Assembly: GCA_030039695.1 (NCBI GenBank)
Contig: JASHVB010000192.1
Span: forward strand, 1 to 13,092
Length of the DNA stretch: 13,092 nt
Direction of reading: 5' to 3'
From: Acetobacteraceae bacterium
GTDB taxonomy: Bacteria > Pseudomonadota > Alphaproteobacteria > Acetobacterales > Acetobacteraceae
Below the pieces are notes generated by a model, which saw nothing but the letters and a program-made list of their open reading frames with translations, was not told where the DNA came from and searched no databases. Position 1 is the first letter of the stretch. The number at the start of each line of letters is the position of its first letter. The position numbers were made by a program, and so were the translations under genes. Positions 8,130-13,092 of the stretch are shown here, piece after piece.

Positions 8130-8788
8130 TGGCGAGCTCCGGCGAGGTCGTGGAAGTGCCGCGGCACGGCAGGCTCACCCGCCTGGTACACTGGACCGTG
8201 GCGATCAGCTTCATCCTGCTTGGTCTGTCCGGGCTTGCCATGTTCTATCATGGCTTCTTCTTCCTCGCCGGCTTGTTCGGCGGCGGCGAGACGATGCGGC
8301 TGCTGCATCCGTGGTTCGGCGTCGTCCTTGTCGTGAGCTATTTTTTGTTGTTCTGCCGCTTTGTCGGCGCATGCCTGCCGGCGGCGGGAGACGGCGAATG
8401 GCTGTCGAAGGTCTGGGACGCGGTTGCGGGCCGCGAAGAAAGGCTGCCTGAGGTTGGCAAGTTCAATGCCGGCCAGAAGCTCTATTTCTGGGCGATGGCC
8501 CTGCTGATCGTGGCGCTGGCGGTCAGTGGTATTTTGATCTGGAACAGGTATTTCGCAGGCGCCACCAGCTTCGGTATCCAGCGTGTGGCGTTGTTGGTGC
8601 ATGGCTGTGCCGCGGCAGCGGTGATCCTGGCGTTTATTGTGCACATTCACATGGTGACGATGGAGCCCGGCACGTTTCGCGCGATGGTTGGTGGGAAGGT
8701 GACCGGCGGCTGGGCCTGGAAATATCACCGCAAGTGGCTTCGCGAGATCGCTGCCGTGCAACGCACCAGCGCGCCACCGGGGGAGTGA
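8129..8788 (+). CDS. fdnI: Formate dehydrogenase-N gamma subunit (cytochrome b556)
   Basis: This 219-residue integral membrane protein has about four transmembrane helices. It takes electrons from the beta subunit through two b hemes and reduces quinone on the cytoplasmic side. The four heme ligands expected from E. coli FdnI (His18, 57, 155, 169) are all found three positions later: His21 (LVHWT), His60 (LLHPWFG), His158 (LVHGC) and His172 (FIVHIH). The ADVGKYNAGQK-like loop of FdnI is seen as PEVGKFNAGQK. The ATG at 8129 overlaps the beta stop by one base (TGATG), which suggests translational coupling. GAAGGAGG (8115-8122) lies six bases upstream and favours this ATG over the GTG at 8126, which would be only three bases from it. 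Confidence 0.95.
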   Translation: MASSGEVVEVPRHGRLTRLVHWTVAISFILLGLSGLAMFYHGFFFLAGLFGGGETMRLLHPWFGVVLVVSYFLLFCRFVGACLPAAGDGEWLSKVWDAVAGREERLPEVGKFNAGQKLYFWAMALLIVALAVSGILIWNRYFAGATSFGIQRVALLVHGCAAAAVILAFIVHIHMVTMEPGTFRAMVGGKVTGGWAWKYHRKWLREIAAVQRTSAPPGE

Positions 8789-8998
8789 GCGATACCGTCG
8801 TGATGAGTGCCCTACCGGCCTGTCGGCTAATCCGGCGTGAACCAGACGGCCCTGGGTGCTTCCTGCTCTCCTTGGTGGGAGTGCGTGGTGCGGAGGGTTG
8901 GCCTTGAGAGTCTTGACCCATGCAGCCAAGCCCTTCCCACATGGGGAGCGCCGCAAGCCACGTTTTCTGCCAGGAGCGGATCGAGGAGGCAATCTGCC

Positions 8999-9038
8999 GG
9001 ATCGGCGTTACCTCGTCGTTGCGCTTCTCGCAAGGACG
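8999..9038. repeat. Degenerate copy of the GTCATTGCGAGG-type intergenic repeat
   Basis: The stretch GGATCGGCG...CTCGCAAGGACG resembles the right half of the palindromic repeat at 9941-10031 (GGATCGCTG...CTCGCAATGACG), with several substitutions and small gaps. It is the only recognisable element in the 255-base gap between fdnI and fdhE (8789-9043). The remainder of that gap holds no convincing gene or promoter. The altered end of this repeat supplies the AAGGA that probably serves as the fdhE ribosome binding site. Confidence 0.5.
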
Positions 9039-9049
9039 CCAGTGTGATC

Positions 9050-9934
9050 ATGAGGCGTGGTCCCACAGTGCCGGACGTGGCACAGCCCCTGTCTGACATC
9101 GTGGTGCCGCCGTTCATTCGCCTGCCCGATCCTGCGCTGTTGTTCCACAGACGGGCGGGGCGCTTCCGAGCGCTCGCAGTCGGACATGAGCTTGGACCCT
9201 ATCTGCGCTTTCTTGGCGACATCGCCGAAGCGCAGACCCAGATAGTCGACGCGGTGGCGGAGAGGCACGCAGTGGCCGTCCAGGCGCTTGATCGGACGCG
9301 CGTGCCGGTGGATGGTGCCTGCATCGACGCGCTGCGGCAGATGGTCAGTGGCATGCGTGGCGTCGCGATGCCGGCAGCCGCGCGCGATGCACTGACGCGG
9401 CTCAGCGGTGCAAGCGAAGTGGAGCTGCACGATGCGCTACGTGACACGCTTGATGAACCGACACCGACAGCCGTCAGTGCAGAGCATGGGTTCGTGGCAG
9501 CGGCGTTGCAGACGGTGTTCGCACGCCGAGCATCCCGCCTCGATGCTACGCAGTTGGAGCGCGTGCCTGACGGGATATGTCCGGTTTGTGCCAGCCCGCC
9601 GGTGGCCTCGCTGGTTGTCGCCTGGGAGAGCGCACGCGGCACGCGTTACCTCGCGTGCGGTTTGTGTAGTACGCTGTGGAATTACGTGCGCATCAAGTGT
9701 ACGTTGTGCGGCGCAACCGGGGGGATCGCCTATCAGGGGATTGATGGCGACCTGGGGCTGATCAAGGCCGAGACCTGTCAGGCCTGCCATCGTTATGTAA
9801 AGTTAATGCAGCAGAACAAGGAGCCGGCGATCGATCCGGTGGCCGACGATGTCGCATCGCTTGGACTCGATCTGCTGCTGCGGCAAACGCCATTCATGCG
9901 CGGCGCAAGCAACCCGTTCCTGTTAGGCTATTGA
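9050..9934 (+). CDS. fdhE: Formate dehydrogenase accessory protein FdhE
   Basis: FdhE is a cytosolic factor needed for assembly of active respiratory formate dehydrogenase before Tat export. It binds the alpha subunit and iron. The product is 294 residues, close to the roughly 309 of E. coli FdhE. The N-terminal half is helical and ends in FVAAALQTVFARRAS. The C-terminal half has four CxxC pairs at 177/180 (ICPVC), 203/206 (CGLC), 217/220 (CTLC) and 243/246 (CQAC), the rubredoxin-like metal-binding part of the family. Two starts compete: ATG 9050, and GTG 9044, which is better spaced from AAGGA (9032-9036) and would add two residues. The frame can be extended back to 8837, but that part does not look like FdhE and lies over the repeat. 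It follows the fdnGHI genes on the same strand. Confidence 0.92.
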   Translation: MRRGPTVPDVAQPLSDIVVPPFIRLPDPALLFHRRAGRFRALAVGHELGPYLRFLGDIAEAQTQIVDAVAERHAVAVQALDRTRVPVDGACIDALRQMVSGMRGVAMPAAARDALTRLSGASEVELHDALRDTLDEPTPTAVSAEHGFVAAALQTVFARRASRLDATQLERVPDGICPVCASPPVASLVVAWESARGTRYLACGLCSTLWNYVRIKCTLCGATGGIAYQGIDGDLGLIKAETCQACHRYVKLMQQNKEPAIDPVADDVASLGLDLLLRQTPFMRGASNPFLLGY

Positions 9935-9940
9935 CCGGGT

Positions 9941-10031
9941 GTCATTGCGAGGCGCCCAGCGGCCAGCTTTGATCCGCTTCGCAGCCAAAGGCGCTGAGGA
10001 TCGCTGCATCGCGTCCGCTCCTCGCAATGAC
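9941..10031. repeat. Palindromic intergenic repeat between convergent genes
   Basis: GTCATTGCGAGG (9941-9952) is exactly complementary to CCTCGCAATGAC (10020-10031). The 67 bases between them contain further partial symmetry around GATCCGCTTCGC and GGATCGCTGC. This is the form of the dispersed intergenic palindromes common in proteobacterial genomes. It lies between fdhE (plus) and the small transporter subunit gene (minus), so the RNA fold could end transcription from both sides. Confidence 0.75.
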
Positions 10032-10042
10032 GGCTGAGCGCG

Positions 10043-10168
10043 CTACCGGAACAGCTTCAGCGCGTTCAGCAGGGTCTCGACCACGCCCCAAGCGAGGGGG
10101 ATGCCGACGAATCCCCAGGCCAGGATCAGATGCAGCGGCGTCGTGCCGGATCCGTTCGTCCCACTCAT
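10043..10168 (-). CDS. MFS transporter small subunit (41 residues, single helix)
   Basis: This 41-residue gene begins with ATG at 10168 and ends with TAG at 10043-10045. The product MSGTNGSGTT is followed by a hydrophobic helix, LHLILAWGFVGIPLAWGVVE, and a short tail (TLLNALKLFR). The core GIPLAWGVxxTLLxALxLF matches the small proteins annotated beside OFA-type MFS transporters as the transporter small subunit. It starts 12 bases after the transporter stop codon, and its GGGGAGA ribosome binding site directly abuts that TAG, so the two are very likely co-translated. It probably sits in the inner membrane as a partner of the transporter; its exact contribution is unknown to me. It is too short for common ORF length cut-offs. 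Confidence 0.82.
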   Translation of the reverse strand: MSGTNGSGTTPLHLILAWGFVGIPLAWGVVETLLNALKLFR

Positions 10169-10180
10169 GTCGTTTCTCCC

Positions 10181-11590
10181 CTAGACGGCGCCGATGGCAT
10201 CAGATGTGTTCTCGTCCATATGGTGCCGCTCGTGCACCGCACGGATGAACAGATTGCAGAGGAACCCGACCACCAGCAACGCGGCCATGATGTACATGGT
10301 ATTATTGTAGGCGTCGGCCTTTGGCACGCCGTGATCGACATTGAACTGCCGGATGTAATTGACGAGGACCGGTCCGAAAATGCCCGCAGCCGACCATGCC
10401 GTCAGCAGCATGCCGTGAATCGCACCGACATAGCGTGTGCCGAACATGTCGCGCAGATAAGCCGGCACGGTCGCGAAGCCGCCGCCATACATGCTGATGA
10501 TGATACAGAAACACAGCACGAACAGGGCTACGCTGCCTGAGGTACCAGCGTAGGGCACGGTGGCATAGAGGGCGAAGCCAAGTGCAAAGAATACAAAGTA
10601 AGTATTCTTACGGCCGATGAAGTCGGATACAGATGCCCAGAAGAACCGGCCGCCCATGTTGAACAAACTCATCAGGCCGACGAATCCGGCGGCGGCGACA
10701 ACGGTGACGCGGCCGGGGAACATCTCCTGACTCATGGCAGAAGCCTGGCCAAGCACGCCGATGCCAGCGGTCACGTTCAGGCACAGTACCCACCAGATCA
10801 GCCAGAATTGAGGCGTCTTCAGCGCTTGGTAGACAAACACGTTGCGCGTGGTGATCAGCTTCTGCGGGTTTGCCGGCGCGACGTAGCCGGCAGGCGCCCA
10901 GCCTGGCGGGGGCAGGCGCACAATGAACGCGCCGACCATCATGGCGCAGAAATAGATCACGCCGAGCGCGACGAAGGTTTCAGCGACGCCGACATGTGTG
11001 GGAGTGGAAAAGTGCTGCATCAAAAAGACCGACAGCGGCGAAGCGATGAAGGCGCCGCCGCCGAATCCCATGATCGCCATGCCGGTTGCCATGCCGGGAC
11101 GGTCGGGAAACCACTTGATCAGGGTCGAGACGGGTGAGATGTAGCCGATGCCCAGACCGCATCCGCCCAGCACGCCGTAGCCAACATAAATCAACCAGAT
11201 ATTGTGCGCCCAGACGCCCACGGCCGAGATAACGAAGCCGCCGGCCCAGCACAGCGCCGCGGTGACCATGGCCCGCCGCGGTCCGCCTTCCTCGACCCAT
11301 CGGCCCATCACCGCGGCGGAAATGCCCAGGAAGAAGATGGCAAGCGAGAAGATCCAGCCAAGCTCGGTCAGTTTCCAATCGCCTGGTGCGGATCGCGTGA
11401 TGCCGATCAGCTTGGTCATCGGCAGATTGAAGACGCTGAAGGCGTAGGCTTGGCCGATACACAAATGCACGCACAGCGCGGCCGGTGGCACCATCCAGCG
11501 GCTGAAGCCAACATTTGCAACGGTTCGCTCGCGACTGAGCCAGCCGTATGAACCCCCGCCGCTGCGCCGCGGCATGGTGGTCGAGCTCAT
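10181..11590 (-). CDS. OFA-family MFS transporter (oxalate/formate antiporter-like)
   Basis: This 469-residue protein is a twelve-helix major facilitator of the oxalate:formate antiporter family. The loop between helices 2 and 3 is seen as GRWVEEGGPRRA (96-107), its counterpart in the second half as SDFIGRKNTY (322-331), and ISPVSTLIKWFPDRPGMATG (151-170) is an OFA-type motif. In OxlT of Oxalobacter, substrate binding uses Arg272 in helix 8 and Lys355 in helix 11. Arg315 here (NMGGRFFW) appears to match the first, but the helix 11 stretch TAWSAAGIFGP has Trp399 where I expect the lysine, so oxalate is doubtful as substrate. A monocarboxylate such as formate is a reasonable guess from the flanking formate dehydrogenase genes. 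AGGGGGG lies eight bases before the ATG. The small-subunit gene follows it immediately. Confidence 0.88.
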   Translation of the reverse strand: MSSTTMPRRSGGGSYGWLSRERTVANVGFSRWMVPPAALCVHLCIGQAYAFSVFNLPMTKLIGITRSAPGDWKLTELGWIFSLAIFFLGISAAVMGRWVEEGGPRRAMVTAALCWAGGFVISAVGVWAHNIWLIYVGYGVLGGCGLGIGYISPVSTLIKWFPDRPGMATGMAIMGFGGGAFIASPLSVFLMQHFSTPTHVGVAETFVALGVIYFCAMMVGAFIVRLPPPGWAPAGYVAPANPQKLITTRNVFVYQALKTPQFWLIWWVLCLNVTAGIGVLGQASAMSQEMFPGRVTVVAAAGFVGLMSLFNMGGRFFWASVSDFIGRKNTYFVFFALGFALYATVPYAGTSGSVALFVLCFCIIISMYGGGFATVPAYLRDMFGTRYVGAIHGMLLTAWSAAGIFGPVLVNYIRQFNVDHGVPKADAYNNTMYIMAALLVVGFLCNLFIRAVHERHHMDENTSDAIGAV

Positions 11591-11653
11591 GGACTAACCC
11601 CCCTGATTATTGATAATTGCTGTTTTCCGAGCCTGCGCTTGGCCAACTCTAGA

Positions 11654-11681
11654 ACTATATGTGATTCGCAAATTTGATCAA
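11654..11681 (-). promoter_or_regulatory. Candidate sigma70 promoter for the MFS transporter gene
   Basis: On the minus strand TTGATC (11681-11676) and TATAGT (11659-11654) are 16 bases apart, matching four and five of six consensus positions. The region (11591-11680) is clearly more AT-rich than the neighbouring genes and leads to the transporter start at 11590. The -35 box is part of the palindrome TTGATCAA. Confidence 0.4.
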
Positions 11682-11729
11682 CCGGGGCGCGCCGGGGTGG
11701 GTTGCCTCTCGTCGAGGCGAGCGATGGTG

Positions 11730-11861
11730 TCACGAACGCGTGTGTCGGTCTCCGAACCCCAGCAGGTGCTCGGCAATCAACGCCACGGCCTGATCGCGCG
11801 TCTGGTGGGCGACGAACTTGCCGATCCGGTTTGCCGTGTTGCCCAGCGTTTCAGGCGACAT
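11730..11861 (-). CDS. fdsD: FdsD-like formate dehydrogenase delta subunit, apparently frameshifted
   Basis: The frame starts with ATG at 11861, overlapping the end of fdhD by 11 bases, and gives 43 residues opening [16 protein letters not shown]. This matches the start of the delta subunit of soluble NAD-dependent formate dehydrogenase (MSPxxLxxMANxIGxFF, then AVxxIAxHLxxFWDPRMR). Residues 32-42 ([11 protein letters not shown]) align with HLxxFWDPRMR, but Trp, Pro and Met are missing and the frame ends at TGA after one more residue. In the next frame the sequence continues as [18 protein letters not shown] and stops at 11678, which suits the expected C-terminus (about 60 residues in all). 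One extra base near 11734-11739 would explain the break. The gene order fdhD-fdsD is that of fdsGBACD operons. With no fdsGBA visible, the product is probably dispensable or decayed. Confidence 0.6.
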   Translation of the reverse strand: MSPETLGNTANRIGKFVAHQTRDQAVALIAEHLLGFGDRHTRS

Positions 11862-12798
11862 GCCGGATCGTTTCGGCGGTGATGCGCAACGGGTGGGTGA
11901 ACACCTCGAACTCATCGCCGCGGGCAATGCCGATTAACGTGATGCCCGCCACGTCTGCCATGCGAAGCGCGAGCGCGGTCGGCGCCGATACCGCGACCAC
12001 GATCGGAGCGCCGATCATCGCCGCCTTCTGCACCAGTTCGACGGAAACGCGGCTGGAAAGCAGCAGCACCCCGTCGGTGACACGGATGTCGGCGCGGGCC
12101 AGGGCGCCTGCGAGCTTGTCCAGAGCGTTGTGGCGGCCCACGTCTTCGCGTAGCGCGACGATGCCCCATGTTGGGTGCCAGAAGGCAGCCCCATGCACCG
12201 CGTGTGTCTGCTGGTTCAGGTGCTGGCCGGCAGGCAGCGCGGCGATTGCCGTCGTGATCGTCGTCGGGTGGAAGCGCGGATCTGCAGCGACAAGCGGCGG
12301 TTTGCGGATTGCGTCAGCCAGGCTTTGTAGGCCGCACAGCCCACAGCCGCTCGGTCCGGCAAGGCGGCGCTGGCGGACAGTCAATTGGTCCATACGCTCG
12401 GGCGCGAGCCACATGCGGAGCTCGATGCCGGTGTCCGCCGCGACGATGTGAAGGTCTTCGATCTCCTCGGGACGATCGACGATACCTTCCGTCAGGCTGA
12501 AGCCGATCGCGAAGTCCTCCACGTCGGCCGGGGTGGCCAGCATGACCGCGTGTGTGGTGCGATTGTAGGTAAAGGCGACGGGTGTCTCTTCCGGTAGCGC
12601 GCGAGCCGCGCGCGACGCCGTATTGCCATGATAAGTGGTGCAGTGCACTTGTCCCGCTGCCAGCGGGAGAGGTTGGCTCGCAGCACTTTGTGACGGAAGA
12701 ACGGCACGCAGGCTAATTGCGTTCGGCCCCTCACCATTGACGTCACGGGTCTTGGCCACACCCGCGCGACGTGCGCGAGAGGCGGACTTTGGGGTCAT
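11851..12798 (-). CDS. fdhD: Formate dehydrogenase accessory sulfurtransferase FdhD
   Basis: FdhD takes sulfur from the cysteine desulfurase IscS and delivers it to the molybdenum cofactor of formate dehydrogenase, which is needed for activity. The product is 315 residues, somewhat longer than E. coli FdhD because of a basic, low-complexity N-terminus. The essential CxxC is Cys152/Cys155 in [10 protein letters not shown], and the family motifs [33 protein letters not shown] and [12 protein letters not shown] are all present. The start at 12798 forms an ATGA overlap with the stop of the fdsA remnant, as is typical for fdsA-fdsC coupling; the frame further upstream to 13032 runs through that remnant in the wrong frame. 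It is read from the strand opposite the fdnGHI operon. Having apparently lost its parental operon, it probably now serves the selenocysteine enzyme. Confidence 0.95.
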   Translation of the reverse strand: MTPKSASRARRAGVAKTRDVNGEGPNAISLRAVLPSQSAASQPLPLAAGQVHCTTYHGNTASRAARALPEETPVAFTYNRTTHAVMLATPADVEDFAIGFSLTEGIVDRPEEIEDLHIVAADTGIELRMWLAPERMDQLTVRQRRLAGPSGCGLCGLQSLADAIRKPPLVAADPRFHPTTITTAIAALPAGQHLNQQTHAVHGAAFWHPTWGIVALREDVGRHNALDKLAGALARADIRVTDGVLLLSSRVSVELVQKAAMIGAPIVVAVSAPTALALRMADVAGITLIGIARGDEFEVFTHPLRITAETIRHVA

Positions 12799-12944
12799 TC
12801 TGCCGCCACCATCCCGATCCGGCGGCTGGTGCGGCTTTGCTCGCGATAGCCTTCGCGCCATTCGCTCAGTCCGTTCGACGACGATACCTGCACCGCCGTC
12901 ATCTTGTATCCGGCACAGTGCGTCCCCCAGTCCGAATAATCCAT
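12795..12944 (-). pseudogene. fdsA: 3' remnant of fdsA (NAD-dependent formate dehydrogenase alpha subunit)
   Basis: The last 49 codons before the stop at 12795-12797 encode [20 protein letters not shown] and then [20 protein letters not shown] and RRIGMVAAE. From memory this resembles the C-terminus of FdsA, where TTDYSDWATNCPEYKVTAVQV is followed by a SNxPSDWxxxY...RRI tail that closes the pterin-dinucleotide-binding domain. Upstream of the aspartate the expected VPPGxVxxxFH...ANVxTT sequence is absent in all three minus frames, so the gene is cut at about 12944. The ATGA overlap with fdhD preserves the original operon coupling. It might still be translated as a short peptide, but it cannot be a working subunit. 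The assignment rests on remembered family sequence. Confidence 0.65.
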
Positions 12945-13092
12945 GGCGCCCAACCAGGCGCACGCGATCGAACTGCCCAAACCGCAGCGTGCGATCACGC
13001 TGCGCAACCCGGAAGCGGTAGCCGCACGGCAAGCCACGACGATCGGCGAGTTGGAAATGCTACGCGCGTGGGCGGCGGTCAACCCGGCGAAC
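12943..13092 (+). CDS. Unidentified ORF running off the right edge
   Basis: An open frame runs from ATG 12943, just after an in-frame TAA at 12937-12939, to the end of the window (50 codons, incomplete). It begins [20 protein letters not shown] and includes [19 protein letters not shown]. Third codon positions are mostly G or C, as expected for real coding sequence in this genome, and the other frames here fit no known protein. No ribosome binding site is visible before the ATG, so the true start may be different or the gene may have lost its 5' end. I do not recognise the product. It begins exactly where similarity to fdsA on the other strand ends, so it probably belongs to DNA brought in by the rearrangement. 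Confidence 0.4.
   Translation, partial: MAPNQAHAIELPKPQRAITLRNPEAVAARQATTIGELEMLRAWAAVNPAN

Noticed and set aside
8000..8992. Minus-strand ORF of 330 codons across fdnI
   Set aside because: It is antisense to the beta and gamma subunit genes, and its composition is that of a shadow frame.
8837..9049. N-terminal extension of FdhE
   Set aside because: The added residues are low in family character and lie over a repeat-derived intergenic stretch; FdhE length fits a start at 9044-9050.
11674..11681. TTGATCAA as an FNR-type anaerobic regulator site
   Set aside because: FNR/Crp-type boxes need four bases between the half sites (TTGAT-N4-ATCAA); this palindrome has none and overlaps the -35 candidate.
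12799..13032. N-terminal extension of FdhD
   Set aside because: This part is another frame of the fdsA remnant and the junction; the ATGA overlap at 12798 gives the expected operon start.

Overview
The window is GC-rich bacterial DNA, most likely from a proteobacterium. An alphaproteobacterium would fit, given the Fds-type formate dehydrogenase remnants, the quinate/shikimate genes and the GTCATTGCGAGG-type intergenic palindrome, but the sequence does not fix the genus. It holds two catabolic modules, with signs of rearrangement at both ends.

Left part (1-3963). A short fragment resembling the N-terminus of a transposase (86-217) precedes an NAD-type short-chain dehydrogenase/reductase (281-1042). 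A divergent pair follows: a quinate/shikimate dehydrogenase (1142-1990, minus) and a two-domain 3-dehydroshikimate dehydratase (2077-3963, plus). These two convert quinate or shikimate to dehydro-forms and then to protocatechuate.

Middle part (4122-9934, plus). This is a complete membrane-bound respiratory formate dehydrogenase of the FDH-N type: a Tat-exported selenoprotein alpha subunit (fdnG-like), a four-cluster ferredoxin-like beta subunit (fdnH-like) and a cytochrome b gamma subunit (fdnI-like), followed by the maturation factor fdhE. The alpha gene is interrupted by an in-frame TGA at 4719 that is best read as selenocysteine. A well-formed bacterial SECIS hairpin follows it directly, so 4122-7211 is one gene of 1029 residues and not two.

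Right part (10043-12944, minus). Reading leftward from the right end, there is a 49-codon remnant of the C-terminus of an NAD-dependent formate dehydrogenase alpha subunit (fdsA), fdhD overlapping it by ATGA, a short fdsD-like delta gene with an apparent frame break, an OFA-family MFS transporter, and a 41-residue membrane protein matching the small partner subunit of such transporters. The order fdsA-fdhD(fdsC)-fdsD is that of a soluble fdsGBACD operon. The locus therefore looks like the tail of a lost or rearranged fds operon whose fdhD now probably serves the neighbouring Sec-containing FDH-N. A plus-strand ORF of unknown function starts where fdsA similarity stops and runs off the window.

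Together the right two-thirds form a formate module: uptake or exchange (MFS plus small subunit), oxidation at the periplasmic face with electrons passed to quinone (FdnGHI), and maturation (FdhD sulfur transfer, FdhE). No selA, selB, selC or selD gene is visible here and must lie elsewhere. No tRNA, rRNA or CRISPR array was seen.
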